Below, piece by piece: positions 8,286 to 17,456 of a DNA stretch of 64,000 bases. Both the position numbers and the translations under genes were made by a program. This stretch comes from JAPUDQ01 sp964573015 (GTDB lineage: Bacteria; Patescibacteriota; Saccharimonadia; Saccharimonadales; Saccharimonadaceae): NCBI GenBank assembly GCA_964573015.1, contig CAZNHZ010000001.1:62001-126000 (forward strand), written 5' to 3'. Below the pieces are notes generated by a model. It saw nothing but the letters and a program-made list of their open reading frames with translations. It did not search any database and was not told the DNA's origin. Numbering within the stretch: the stretch's first letter is position 1; each line of letters opens with the position of its first letter.

Positions 8286-9197
8286 ATGGGACTGACCGTA
8301 CATGAGATTCGTGACAATTGCTTGCACGCACGACATTTGATGTTGAGAACGCGTCAGCAGCATTTTGCGGTCGGAGCGTTTAATATTGACAACCAAGAGA
8401 CGCTGATTGCGGTGGCGCGTGCCGCTCAAGCCAAGAATTCGCCAGTACTTGTCGAAGTCAGTGATGGCGAAGTCAAGGCATTGGGGCTCGAAAACGTCCG
8501 TGATATGGTGGACAACTACCGCAAAGAATACGGCGTCGAGATGTATCTCAATCTCGATCATAGTCCATCTGTCGAAGACTGCAAGCGAGCGATTGATGTC
8601 GGCTATGAGTTTATTCATATCGACATATCGCAGGCAAATCATGAGGCGTCGGACGAAGAGATCATCGCCAAGACGAAAGAAGTCGTCCAGTACGCTAAAT
8701 TTACCGGAGCGCTTGTCGAATCAGAGCCGCATTATTTTGGCGGCAGCTCCAATGTCCATGAAGAAAAGATCGATTACAACGCGATAAAAAAGACCTTTAG
8801 TACGCCAGAAGGTGCCCGCGAGTTTGTCGATGCGACAGGTATCGACACCTTTGCGGCGGCAATCGGCAATCTGCATGGAAAATACCCGGTGCCAAAGCAG
8901 CTCGATCTCGATCTGCTGCAGGAAATCCGCGATGCGATCAGTTGCCAGATTAGTTTGCATGGCGGCAGCGGCACACCACTGCATTATTTTGAGCAGGCGG
9001 CCAAAATCGGCGTTAGCAAGATAAATATCAACAGTGATATGCGTTTTGTTTTTCGTACGACACTCGAGAAAGTCCTGCGCGAAAACCCCAAAGAGTACGC
9101 CATCGTCAAACTCATGCCGGCGGTCTATGCCGCCGTACAGCGGGTTGTCGAAGAAAAAATTGAAGCATTTGGCTCGGCCGGTAGAGCTATCCGCTGA
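8286..9197 (+). CDS. fba: Fructose-bisphosphate aldolase, class II
   Basis: A 303-aa zinc-dependent aldolase that interconverts fructose-1,6-bisphosphate with DHAP and glyceraldehyde-3-phosphate. Family marks are LNLDHSPSVEDCKRAID (zinc and catalytic residues), FIHIDIS, AAIGNLHGKYP, SLHGGSGTP and INSDMR. It starts 1 nt after the kinase stop, so it is co-transcribed. Class II aldolases can also condense DHAP with erythrose-4-phosphate to sedoheptulose-1,7-bisphosphate, which would suit this pentose-phosphate cluster; no transaldolase gene is seen in the window. Confidence 0.95.
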   Translation: MGLTVHEIRDNCLHARHLMLRTRQQHFAVGAFNIDNQETLIAVARAAQAKNSPVLVEVSDGEVKALGLENVRDMVDNYRKEYGVEMYLNLDHSPSVEDCKRAIDVGYEFIHIDISQANHEASDEEIIAKTKEVVQYAKFTGALVESEPHYFGGSSNVHEEKIDYNAIKKTFSTPEGAREFVDATGIDTFAAAIGNLHGKYPVPKQLDLDLLQEIRDAISCQISLHGGSGTPLHYFEQAAKIGVSKININSDMRFVFRTTLEKVLRENPKEYAIVKLMPAVYAAVQRVVEEKIEAFGSAGRAIR

Positions 9198-9200
9198 GTC

Positions 9201-10394
9201 ATGGGCGCGATACATGACATACTGGGAATAGACAGCCGCGGTTTTCGACACGCGCTCGTGGTGCTGGAAAAAACACTGGGCGGTGCGTCTCACGATGTCC
9301 GTTTGCTGGGTGATATATCCGCCAAACTGGCGGCAATTATCGCTGGATTTGGGCTTGACCCTCGCGATACTACTCCTGAGGAGCTGTATGCGGTGCTGCG
9401 CCGGCAGGTGAGTCACGATAACGAACGACTCGCCAAAGCTCTCGGTGTGGAGCAACCGGATAATGTCAGGCAAGCAGCGCCGTTGATTATTCGGGCTATG
9501 AAAAAGCAATATGAGGGCTATGAGTGTTTTGCCGTCAAATCGTCGTCGCTCAAGAAGATTCTCAAGCAAGTACCGCCGAAGCAACTTATGAAAGCCATGC
9601 ACTATCGGAGCATCGACAGTATGCTCAAGCACGAACAAACTTCGCGTATCGTCGTGTTAGCGCGCTATACTGAGGACAATGATTGGAGCTATAAATATGC
9701 TGCCGCCGTGGCCGACCTGTCGGCGCGTGATTTTGAAGTACGGGCGATTGAGCTGATGTGGCTCGACAAGCCGGAGCTGGCCGATGCGCTGGCGGGGACG
9801 TTGCCGCGCCACCACCTGGTGCTTCACGCCAAAGAAGTAGGCTGTATCGCAGTAGTGCCGGGCAAAACCAAGCAGATTCCTAGTTTTCTGATACGTACTA
9901 TCGGGCTGATCACGCATTATATTCAAGAAATAATGAGCGCATCGACCTATACCAAGTCTATGTTGGGGCGCAGTGATTTTGGGCAGCGCTTGCAGCAGTC
10001 GCTTAGCGACGGGCAAGACAGTCACATAACGCTAGCCGGTTATCCGCTGCATTGGCGCGCACTGTACGGTGCGGTACACCGCGCCAAGCTGCAAGAGATG
10101 TTTCCTCCGCATATATCCGAGCCGGATTGGCGCCAAGCAACCGCCAATAATTATTTGTCGCAGTACAACAGTCATATTACCCGCTGGGCAGATAACGGTT
10201 ATGTGCTTATGCGTCATAAAAACCCGGTTAGCTGCAATGTTATCGATGTAGCTATCGATGATTCGTACAAGCTAGAGTTTGGCCGTCATTCGCTAAAGTT
10301 TGCGCGTCGCGAATTGGAACAGGAGTTGTTTAGCCGTTATCTGTCCGAACCGCGGGTGTACAATGTCATATTGCGGCGACTGGGTATATACTAA
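9201..10394 (+). CDS. Conserved-looking protein of unknown function, linked to aldolase
   Basis: I do not recognise this 397-aa soluble protein. It starts 3 nt after the aldolase stop (ATG 9201), so it is very probably the last gene of the sugar-phosphate operon. It has no signal peptide, no clear membrane segment and no nucleotide-binding loop. The central part (about residues 140-260) alternates hydrophobic strands and helices (RIVVLARYTEDN, HHLVLHAKEVGCIAVVPG), and the C-terminal third is rich in aromatic and basic residues. The last 4 nt overlap the convergent LOG gene. Confidence 0.75.
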   Translation: MGAIHDILGIDSRGFRHALVVLEKTLGGASHDVRLLGDISAKLAAIIAGFGLDPRDTTPEELYAVLRRQVSHDNERLAKALGVEQPDNVRQAAPLIIRAMKKQYEGYECFAVKSSSLKKILKQVPPKQLMKAMHYRSIDSMLKHEQTSRIVVLARYTEDNDWSYKYAAAVADLSARDFEVRAIELMWLDKPELADALAGTLPRHHLVLHAKEVGCIAVVPGKTKQIPSFLIRTIGLITHYIQEIMSASTYTKSMLGRSDFGQRLQQSLSDGQDSHITLAGYPLHWRALYGAVHRAKLQEMFPPHISEPDWRQATANNYLSQYNSHITRWADNGYVLMRHKNPVSCNVIDVAIDDSYKLEFGRHSLKFARRELEQELFSRYLSEPRVYNVILRRLGIY

Positions 10395-11071
10395 GTGTCA
10401 TAATTGCGATTGATGATATCGCATATCTCATGTACGTCTTCGGTTATAGTGTAGAGTTTTTCGTCGCCCTTGGAGATAAAACCGTTTTTTAGTAGGTGCT
10501 TAGTGATGAACTCGTCGAGACCCGCCCAGTATGACTTACCTACTAAAATAATCGGTACCGACGGCATTTTACGGGTTTGGATAAGCGTAATAACTTCAAA
10601 TAACTCATCCATCGTGCCGAAACCGCCCGGAAAATAGATAAATCCGTGTGCATAAAATGTCATCATGACCTTGCGGGTGAAAAAATAGTGAAAAGCTAAG
10701 TGGTCGGTGGTGTGGCTATTGAGTTTTTGTTCGTGCGGCAAGATAATATTGAAACCGACCGATGTACCGCCTGATTCCTGAGCGCCTTTGTTTGCCGCCT
10801 CCATAATACCGCCGCCGCCGCCTGTCACGATAGTGTAGCCTTCTTGGGCGAGTGCGCTAGCCGTATCTTCGGCCAGTCGATAGTATTTATCATTTGGCAA
10901 CGATCTTGCCGAGCCAAAAAAAGTCACCCGAGCCGGATATTTTTTGAGGATTTTAAAGGCTTGCTCAAACTCCTGATCACTCGTACGTAAGCTTTCGGTC
11001 GAATGAGCGATAGCTTTTACGAGATGGGCATCGGGCAGCCAAACGCGTTTTTCGTGTTTATGTGTATGCAT
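10391..11071 (-). CDS. LOG-family (Rossmann-fold) protein, TIGR00730 type
   Basis: A 226-aa protein with the hallmarks of the LOG/lysine decarboxylase-like family: FFGSAR, TGGGGGIMEAANKGA and the PGGFGTMDE motif (around residue 140). Members hydrolyse nucleoside 5'-monophosphates to free base and ribose-5-phosphate, including cytokinin precursors in some organisms. A role in nucleotide salvage or clean-up is the likely one here and would deliver ribose-5-phosphate to the neighbouring pentose-phosphate enzymes (inference). It has a histidine-rich start (MHTHKHEK). It is convergent with the 397-aa gene, overlapping by 4 nt. Confidence 0.88.
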   Translation of the reverse strand: MHTHKHEKRVWLPDAHLVKAIAHSTESLRTSDQEFEQAFKILKKYPARVTFFGSARSLPNDKYYRLAEDTASALAQEGYTIVTGGGGGIMEAANKGAQESGGTSVGFNIILPHEQKLNSHTTDHLAFHYFFTRKVMMTFYAHGFIYFPGGFGTMDELFEVITLIQTRKMPSVPIILVGKSYWAGLDEFITKHLLKNGFISKGDEKLYTITEDVHEICDIINRNYDT

Positions 11072-11093
11072 AGGTATGTTTTATGTATTTGCT

Positions 11094-11120
11094 TACAAGT
11101 TATATAAACTATTGTACAAT
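11094..11120 (+). promoter_or_regulatory. Promoter of the 234-aa membrane-anchored gene
   Basis: TTACAA (11094-11099) and TACAAT (11115-11120) are separated by 15 nt, followed by ATG at 11134. The frame is also open upstream from 11083, but that start would lie inside the promoter. Confidence 0.4.
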
Positions 11121-11133
11121 AAGTGTAAGCACT

Positions 11134-11838
11134 ATGGAACTATTATCTAGTAGAGTAAGACCTCTTTTTGCCGGACTAGTCATTGGATTAGCGGTAGTAC
11201 TATTTGGCGTCATGTTTTGGATGGCGCAGCAGTCGACTAGTCGTTTGTCCGCCGAAGCCGAAGCTGCTATGCAAAATGCTCCAAAGGTCAAATTATTGCC
11301 AAAGAGCCTTGTCTATGGCGATGACAAGTGGACAATCATCAAGACCAATGAAGTCAATCTAAATGATTGGAAGATGACGTTGCGTATGCCTTACGGATAC
11401 GTCAAAAAAACTGCTTATATGCGTGATAAGGTTGAGGACGCCTATTATTTCGCCGATGTTGATGCGCTTCGCAATTCTGATTGTAGAGAGAGGTATTATT
11501 TGCAAATCAAAGCAACTCGCCCTGGTCTGAAAGTACAGCGTATCAACGGCTTTGTCACAACCATAAAAATCGGTGGCAAAGATACGCCGGTCGAAAAATA
11601 CTACGCTGCCAATGTCAAACCAAATACAAATTATGTCGTCATGCCGGGTGATGATGGTTCATGGCGGCGGCTGTATCATGTCGGTGAGTACTATTTTTAC
11701 GACTTGTCGGAGTTACCTAGTGCGCGGCTTGATACTACCGCCCAGAAGCAGCGTGATTTATTTTGCAAACAGACACGCATACTCGATGCCGATGAGATAT
11801 TTATAGCAGCACTAGCTACGCTGGAGATCAAACGCTAG
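11134..11838 (+). CDS. Membrane-anchored protein of unknown function
   Basis: I do not recognise this 234-aa protein. One hydrophobic segment at about residues 10-32 (LFAGLVIGLAVVLFGVMFW) anchors it. The rest is mixed alpha/beta, charged, and probably extracytoplasmic. ATG 11134 was chosen because a TACAAT box lies just upstream and the longer frame from 11083 would start inside the promoter. It stands alone between the divergent LOG gene and uvrB. Confidence 0.7.
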   Translation: MELLSSRVRPLFAGLVIGLAVVLFGVMFWMAQQSTSRLSAEAEAAMQNAPKVKLLPKSLVYGDDKWTIIKTNEVNLNDWKMTLRMPYGYVKKTAYMRDKVEDAYYFADVDALRNSDCRERYYLQIKATRPGLKVQRINGFVTTIKIGGKDTPVEKYYAANVKPNTNYVVMPGDDGSWRRLYHVGEYYFYDLSELPSARLDTTAQKQRDLFCKQTRILDADEIFIAALATLEIKR

Positions 11839-11863
11839 CGCCGGCAGTCTGACCGACATAGGC

Positions 11864-11869
11864 TATACT
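11864..11869 (+). promoter_or_regulatory. -10 box of uvrB
   Basis: TATACT 9 nt before GTG 11879, with a second TATAAT at 11872-11877 directly before the GTG. Either way there is no room for a Shine-Dalgarno sequence. Confidence 0.4.
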
Positions 11870-11878
11870 AATATAATA

Positions 11879-13849
11879 GTGAAGCAATTCCGACTGACGA
11901 GCAACTATAAACCGACCGGTGATCAGCCGGCGGCTATTGAACGATTGATTGAGGGTTTTAATTCGGGCCAAAAGCAACAAACCCTACTTGGCGTCACTGG
12001 CTCAGGCAAGACATTTACGATGGCAAATATCATCGCTCATCACGATGTACCGACACTGGTGTTGGCACACAACAAGACGCTGGCGGCGCAGTTGTTTTCA
12101 GAGTTCAAAGCGTTTTTTCCGGATAACGAAGTGCATTATTTTGTCAGCTATTTTGACTACTATCAGCCGGAAGCCTACATCGCCAGCAGTGATACATACA
12201 TCGAAAAAGACAGCAAGATCAATGAAGAGATCGATCGATTGCGTCATGCCGCGACTGCAGCACTGCTCAGCCGCCGAGATGTCATCATCGTCGCGAGCGT
12301 CAGCTGTATCTATGGTATCGGCTCTGTCGAGGATTATGGCGACATGGCATTGACAGTTAAGCGCGGCGAGCAGCGCAAACGCGATAAACTGCTGCGTCAT
12401 CTGACAGACATCCAGTATCAGCGAAATGATATCGATTTTCACCGCAGCACATTCCGGGTGCGCGGCGATACGGTCGATGTCATACCGAGTGGCGGCGAGG
12501 AAGCCTATCGGATCGAATTTTTTGGTGATGAAGTCGAACGCCTGACCAAGGTTAACCCTCTGACTGGAGAGATTATCGCCGAGCCTGAGGAGATCAAGAT
12601 CTTTCCGGGCAGCCACTACGTGACGCCCAAAACCAAGCTCGAAAAAGCGATTGTCCAGATAAAATCCGAGCTCGAAGATCGACTGGCATGGTTTGAGAAA
12701 AACAATAAGCTGCTCGAAGCTCAGCGGCTCGGACAGCGGACAAAATATGACCTAGAAATGCTCGAAGAGACCGGCTTTGTCAAAGGTATCGAAAATTACA
12801 GCCGGTATCTCACAAACCGCGAGCCAGGCGAACAGCCAGCGACACTGATGGATTATTTTCCCGATGATTATCTGCTGCTGATTGATGAATCGCATATGAC
12901 GATCCCGCAGGTGCGCGGTATGTATAACGGTGATCGGGCTCGCAAGGAAGTACTCGTCGAGCACGGATTTCGTTTGCCGAGTGCGCTCGACAACCGGCCA
13001 CTGACGTTTACCGAGTTTGAGAAGCATATGGGCGATGTCGTGTTTGTGTCGGCCACACCTGGCCCGTATGAGCTGTCTCGTACACCCGAGCCAATCCAGC
13101 AGGTGATTAGGCCGACCGGACTGCTCGATCCGCGAATTGATGTCCGGCCGACTGAGGGGCAGATCGATAATTTGCTCGACGAGATCAAAACACGTATCGC
13201 CAATCGTGAGCGGGTGCTCGTGACGACGCTGACTAAGCGTATGGCCGAAGATCTGAGCGGCTACCTGACCGAACTGGATATCAAGACGGCATATATCCAT
13301 AGCGATGTCGATACGCTGGAGCGCGGTGATATTCTGCGTGATTTGCGGCTCGGTGTCTATGATGTGCTGGTCGGGATCAATCTGCTGCGCGAGGGACTTG
13401 ACCTGCCAGAGGTAAGTTTGGTAGCGATCATGGACGCCGACAAAGAAGGCTTTTTGCGCTCAACGCAGGCACTCATCCAGACGATCGGCCGTGCAGCTCG
13501 GCATGAGCACGGTGAAGTTATCATGTATGGCGATACTGTCACCGACTCGATGCAGCGGGCAATTGACGAGACGAATCGCCGCCGCGGCGTCCAAGAGGCG
13601 TATAACACCCAGCACGGTATCACGCCGCGCAGTGTCAGCAAAGCAGTCGACGAGGGGCTACGTGCAATTATCCCGCAAAAAGACGACGCCAAAAAAGACC
13701 AACTCAATCTCAAAAAGATTCCAAAAGATGAGTACCCAAATCTGGTGCGTGAGCTGACCAGCCAGATGGAACTGGCTGCTGCCAATCTTGAATTTGAAAA
13801 AGCCGCCGAGCTGCGGGATTTGATCGAAGAGATTAAAAACTCTTTGTAG
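11879..13849 (+). CDS. uvrB: Excinuclease ABC subunit B
   Basis: A 656-aa damage-recognition helicase of nucleotide excision repair, which receives DNA lesions from UvrA and recruits UvrC. The Walker A GVTGSGKTFTMA lies at residues 39-50, and the beta-hairpin region follows with YFDYYQPEAYI. The helicase motifs LLIDESHMT, FVSATPG, GINLLREGLDLPEV and QTIGRAARH are all intact. The C-terminal UVR motif (AAANLEFEKAAELRDLI) is present. It starts with GTG. Length and domain order are normal. UvrA and UvrC are not in the window. Confidence 0.97.
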   Translation: MKQFRLTSNYKPTGDQPAAIERLIEGFNSGQKQQTLLGVTGSGKTFTMANIIAHHDVPTLVLAHNKTLAAQLFSEFKAFFPDNEVHYFVSYFDYYQPEAYIASSDTYIEKDSKINEEIDRLRHAATAALLSRRDVIIVASVSCIYGIGSVEDYGDMALTVKRGEQRKRDKLLRHLTDIQYQRNDIDFHRSTFRVRGDTVDVIPSGGEEAYRIEFFGDEVERLTKVNPLTGEIIAEPEEIKIFPGSHYVTPKTKLEKAIVQIKSELEDRLAWFEKNNKLLEAQRLGQRTKYDLEMLEETGFVKGIENYSRYLTNREPGEQPATLMDYFPDDYLLLIDESHMTIPQVRGMYNGDRARKEVLVEHGFRLPSALDNRPLTFTEFEKHMGDVVFVSATPGPYELSRTPEPIQQVIRPTGLLDPRIDVRPTEGQIDNLLDEIKTRIANRERVLVTTLTKRMAEDLSGYLTELDIKTAYIHSDVDTLERGDILRDLRLGVYDVLVGINLLREGLDLPEVSLVAIMDADKEGFLRSTQALIQTIGRAARHEHGEVIMYGDTVTDSMQRAIDETNRRRGVQEAYNTQHGITPRSVSKAVDEGLRAIIPQKDDAKKDQLNLKKIPKDEYPNLVRELTSQMELAAANLEFEKAAELRDLIEEIKNSL

Positions 13850-13887
13850 GACAGTCTCTATCCGTTTATATATACAGCGTCATGGTC

Positions 13888-13893
13888 TATAAT
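13888..13893 (+). promoter_or_regulatory. -10 box of the gatCAB operon
   Basis: TATAAT 8 nt before ATG 13902. An in-frame GTG at 13896 lies only 2 nt from the box and is probably upstream of the transcript start. Confidence 0.5.
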
Positions 13894-13901
13894 GAGTGAC
13901 A

Positions 13902-14192
13902 ATGAGTGCCATTACTATTGATGATGTCAAACGGCTTGCGACTTTGTCGGCGCTAACGATCAATGACGAACAGGCAGAATCACTTCGCGCGCAACTCGAA
14001 GAGATTATCGGCTATGTCGAGCAGTTAAATGAGGTTGATACGACAGGGATCGAACCGACCTACCAGGTGACGGGCCTGGAGAATGTGACCCGGCCGGATA
14101 CGATCGAGGATTATCACGTCGACCGTGATGATCTGCTCAAAAATGCTCCGGCGACCCAGGACGGTCATGTGAAAGTGAAAAAAGTCCTATGA
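13902..14192 (+). CDS. gatC: Asp-tRNA(Asn)/Glu-tRNA(Gln) amidotransferase subunit C
   Basis: A 96-aa small subunit that clamps GatA to GatB in the tRNA-dependent amidotransferase that makes Gln-tRNA and/or Asn-tRNA. Family features are ITIDDVKRLATLSAL near the start and the N..TRPD segment (ENVTRPDTIEDY). ATG 13902 is preferred to GTG 13896 because the -10 TATAAT ends at 13893. It overlaps gatA by 4 nt (ATGA). It is first in an operon with gatA, a small membrane protein and gatB. Confidence 0.92.
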   Translation: MSAITIDDVKRLATLSALTINDEQAESLRAQLEEIIGYVEQLNEVDTTGIEPTYQVTGLENVTRPDTIEDYHVDRDDLLKNAPATQDGHVKVKKVL

Positions 14193-15583
14193 CGATCGCA
14201 GATATACAAAAACAACTGGGCGAGGGCACCTCGGTACGGCAAATCGTCGAGGAAGCACTTGCGCGCGCCAAAAAAGATGAGTTCAATGCAGTGCTAAGCG
14301 TCATCGAAGAGCGAGCCTTGCGCCGAGCTGATGAGATCGACAAAAAACGCCGAGCTGGTGAGGACACTGGCCGTCTCAGCGGCATACCGTTTCTTGCCAA
14401 AGACAACATTCTGACTTTTGACAGCCGTACGACCGCGAGTGCACATATGCTGGAGAATTTCGAAGCTCCTTATCAGGCGACCGTGATCGAGCGACTAGAA
14501 TCGGAGGGAGCGATTTGTATCGGCAAGACAAATCTCGATGCTTTTGCTCATGGCGGCAGTACGGAAAATTCATACTTTGGTCCGACGCGCAATATCGCCG
14601 ACGCTGAGCGAGTCGCTGGCGGCAGCTCCGGCGGATCGGCTGTCGCCGTTGCTGCCGGTATCGTGCCGTTTGCGCTCGGCTCCGACACCGGCGGGTCAAT
14701 TCGCCAGCCAGCGAGCTATAATGGCGTTGTTGGTTTGAAGCCAACCTATGGATCGGTCAGCCGCTATGGTGTTGTCGCGATGGCGAGCAGCACTGATGTG
14801 GTCGGGCCGATTACAACCACACTTGACGATGCACGGTTAGTTTTGGATTGTATGCACGGCGTCGATCGTCATGACAGCACGACAATCTCTATCCCGCCGC
14901 TTGGCGATAGTATCAAAGACAAGCTCCGCATCGGCGTCATCGAACAATCGATGTCCGACAAGGTCGATCCTGAAGTGCTCAGTATCGTCGAGGCGGCAAT
15001 TGCCTCAGCCAAGGCAGCCGGACATGAAGTTGAGTTTGTGGATATGCCGATGCAGACCTATGCCCTGGCGGTGTACTACATCGTTGTACCGGCTGAGCTG
15101 ACCTCAAACCTCGCTCGGTATGACGGCATCAAATACGGTCATTCGGCTGGCAATCAATCGATCTCAGATGTCTACGCGACCAGTCGAACAGAAGGGTTTA
15201 TGGACGAAAACAAGCGCCGCATTTTGATCGGTAACTATGTGCTCAGCAGCGGCTACTATGATGCCTACTACAAAAAAGCTCAGACAGTACGGACGCGTAT
15301 CATCGATGAGTTTCGCGAGGTGTTTGAAAAGTACGATCTGCTGATCGGCCCAGTTGCGCCGACACCGGCATTTCGTCTCGGTGAAAATACCAGTGATCCG
15401 CTGCAGATGTATCTCACAGATATCATGACAGTGCCGGCCAGTCTCGCCGGACTGCCGGCTGTCAGCGTTCCAGCCGGCAAGACTGCGGCAGGTCTACCGG
15501 TCGGGCTACAGGTCATTGGGCCGATGAAACACGATAATGTCGTACTGCAAGCGGCGAAATTATGGGAGAAACACGATGGATAA
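14189..15583 (+). CDS. gatA: Asp-tRNA(Asn)/Glu-tRNA(Gln) amidotransferase subunit A
   Basis: A 464-aa amidase that releases ammonia from glutamine for tRNA-bound Glu or Asp. The amidase-signature triad is visible: Lys in FLAKDN, cis-Ser in GGSSGGSAVAVAAG, and nucleophile Ser in DTGGSIRQPAS. GLPVGLQVIGP near the C terminus is typical. Length is normal. Its last 8 nt overlap the start of the small membrane protein gene, and its first 4 nt overlap gatC, so translation is coupled through the operon. Confidence 0.96.
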   Translation: MTIADIQKQLGEGTSVRQIVEEALARAKKDEFNAVLSVIEERALRRADEIDKKRRAGEDTGRLSGIPFLAKDNILTFDSRTTASAHMLENFEAPYQATVIERLESEGAICIGKTNLDAFAHGGSTENSYFGPTRNIADAERVAGGSSGGSAVAVAAGIVPFALGSDTGGSIRQPASYNGVVGLKPTYGSVSRYGVVAMASSTDVVGPITTTLDDARLVLDCMHGVDRHDSTTISIPPLGDSIKDKLRIGVIEQSMSDKVDPEVLSIVEAAIASAKAAGHEVEFVDMPMQTYALAVYYIVVPAELTSNLARYDGIKYGHSAGNQSISDVYATSRTEGFMDENKRRILIGNYVLSSGYYDAYYKKAQTVRTRIIDEFREVFEKYDLLIGPVAPTPAFRLGENTSDPLQMYLTDIMTVPASLAGLPAVSVPAGKTAAGLPVGLQVIGPMKHDNVVLQAAKLWEKHDG

Positions 15584-15992
15584 CATCATACCGATTATGC
15601 TAGGCAGTATTTTGATCATCGGGATCATCCTGCTGGTTATCTTTTCACTTGGCAAAAAGGGTAAGGCAGTTCTCGATAAAGAAGCCTATCAACGTGAATG
15701 GCTCTCGATTGAGGGCAGTGTCACAGCCGAGTCCTCAACCCAGCAATTTGCCATTTTGCAAGCCGATAAACTGCTTGATCGTGCTCTCAAAGAGCTGGGC
15801 TACAGCGGACAAACGATGGGTGAGCGGATGGTCAGTGCAGCCAGAGTGTTCAATAAGCGCAACGCCATCTGGGCTGCCCACAAATTACGCAATCGTATCG
15901 CCCATGAAGACAACGTAAAAATTTCTCCGAAGCTGACTCGGCAGGCACTTACCAGCTTCAAGCGCGGTCTGCGCGATCTGGGGGCATTATGA
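15576..15992 (+). CDS. Membrane-anchored protein between gatA and gatB, unknown
   Basis: This 138-aa protein has one N-terminal membrane segment (about residues 3-25, rich in Ile/Leu) and a cytoplasmic helical domain ending in HKLRNRIAHED, a helix pattern reminiscent of HEPN-like or RNA-binding helical bundles (weak). ATG 15576 lies within the end of gatA, and its TGA overlaps the gatB ATG (ATGA), so it is locked into the amidotransferase operon. Function is unknown; a role in anchoring or regulating GatCAB is possible but unsupported. Confidence 0.75.
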   Translation: MDNIIPIMLGSILIIGIILLVIFSLGKKGKAVLDKEAYQREWLSIEGSVTAESSTQQFAILQADKLLDRALKELGYSGQTMGERMVSAARVFNKRNAIWAAHKLRNRIAHEDNVKISPKLTRQALTSFKRGLRDLGAL

Positions 15993-17446
15993 TATCAGCG
16001 GCAGTTCGACAACAATACACAGCCACTATCGGTATCGAGTGTCATGTTCAGCTCAGTACCCGTACGAAATTATTTACCGGTGCCGACAATGATGCTCGCG
16101 GTAAAGACCCAAATACCACCGTCAGCCCGCTCTGTTTTGGATTGCCCGGGACCTTGCCGGTTCTCAATGAAGAAGCAATTACACTGGCGATTCGTGCCGG
16201 ACTGGCGCTGAACTCCGAAATCGCGCCGCTGAGCCGGTTTGAGCGCAAGCACTATTTTTATCCGGATCTGCCGCTTGGCTATCAGATCACCCAGCTGGCC
16301 GAGCCGATTATTTTGGCGGGCTCGGTGCATTTCACCCTGCCGGATGGCACGGAGAAAACGGTTCGGATTCATCATGCGCATCTCGAAGCCGATGCCGGCA
16401 AGCTGACACACCCGGCGGGCAAAGATTACAGCCTGGTTGACTATAACCGAGCTGGTACGCCGCTGATTGAGATTGTGTCGGAAGCCGATATGCACAGTCC
16501 GGCCGAGGCAAAAGCCTACGCACAGGAGCTTTACATGCTGATGACGTATGCCGATGTCACTGACGGAGATCTCTATAACGGCAATATGCGCTTCGACATC
16601 AATGTGTCGGTCAGCAAAAATGACGTGTGGGGAACACGTACCGAGACAAAAAATCTCAATAGTTTCCGCTCGGTTGAAAAAGCTGCCGAGTATGAGATCA
16701 ATCGTCAGATCGAAGAATTGGAAAAAGGCAATACGATTACCCAAGAAACGCGCGGCTGGGACGAGGCCAAGCAAAAGACATTTAGCCAGCGCAGCAAAGA
16801 AGACGCGCATGATTATCGGTATTTTCCTGACGCTGATTTGCCGCCGGTTCGCATCGATACTTCCAGAGTTGAGGCGGCCAAACACACGATGCCGCGGCTG
16901 CCGGATCATTATCGGACTCTTCTACGCGCCCTCAATCTTGACAAGACCGTCATCATCGCACTGCTTAATTCTCGAGCGACAGTACAGCTGATTCAGCGTC
17001 TCAAAGACGGCGGACATGACAGCGCTGCGCGCCGCACTGCGCTATGGTTTGCTTCATTGGTTTCAGAGACTATGGATGATGATGCGACCACTGATATCAA
17101 GCACGATGTCATCCCGGATGAATTTTTCATCGAGCTTACCGCAATGGTTGACGGCGACGAGGTAAACTCGACTGCTGCCAAAGAGATATTTGCCGCGATG
17201 CAGCGAGAGGCCGACTCACCGCGCAGTATCGCCGAGAAGAAGCATCTGCTGCAAGTCAGTGATGAGGGTGCTATCGCCGCTATCGTCGATGAAGTATTAG
17301 CTGATCCAGCTTCGCAAAAAGCTGTCGATGACATCCGCGGCGGCAATGACAAAGCGATCGGCTTTCTCGTTGGGCAAATTATGAAAAAATCAAAAGGTCA
17401 GGCCAACCCAGCCCTCGCACAAAAACTGATCAGAAAAAAACTATAA
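15989..17446 (+). CDS. gatB: Asp-tRNA(Asn)/Glu-tRNA(Gln) amidotransferase subunit B
   Basis: A 485-aa subunit that binds the misacylated tRNA, phosphorylates the side-chain carboxylate with ATP and amidates it. Typical segments are GIECHVQLSTRTKLF, PLCFGLPGTLPVLN, RKHYFYPDLPLGYQIT, HLEADAGKL, DYNRAGTPLIEIVSE and KNLNSFRSVEKA. The C-terminal GatB/YqeY tail is present (VGQIMKKSKGQANP). Full length. The start overlaps the preceding stop (ATGA). Glutaminyl- and asparaginyl-tRNA synthetase genes are not seen in the window. Confidence 0.97.
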   Translation: MISAAVRQQYTATIGIECHVQLSTRTKLFTGADNDARGKDPNTTVSPLCFGLPGTLPVLNEEAITLAIRAGLALNSEIAPLSRFERKHYFYPDLPLGYQITQLAEPIILAGSVHFTLPDGTEKTVRIHHAHLEADAGKLTHPAGKDYSLVDYNRAGTPLIEIVSEADMHSPAEAKAYAQELYMLMTYADVTDGDLYNGNMRFDINVSVSKNDVWGTRTETKNLNSFRSVEKAAEYEINRQIEELEKGNTITQETRGWDEAKQKTFSQRSKEDAHDYRYFPDADLPPVRIDTSRVEAAKHTMPRLPDHYRTLLRALNLDKTVIIALLNSRATVQLIQRLKDGGHDSAARRTALWFASLVSETMDDDATTDIKHDVIPDEFFIELTAMVDGDEVNSTAAKEIFAAMQREADSPRSIAEKKHLLQVSDEGAIAAIVDEVLADPASQKAVDDIRGGNDKAIGFLVGQIMKKSKGQANPALAQKLIRKKL

Positions 17447-17456
17447 CGGAGGCACT

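Noticed and set aside
8721..9638. 305-codon minus-strand ORF opposite fba and the 397-aa gene
   Set aside because: It spans two well-supported plus-strand genes in an operon, with no promoter or ribosome site; an antisense artefact of codon bias.
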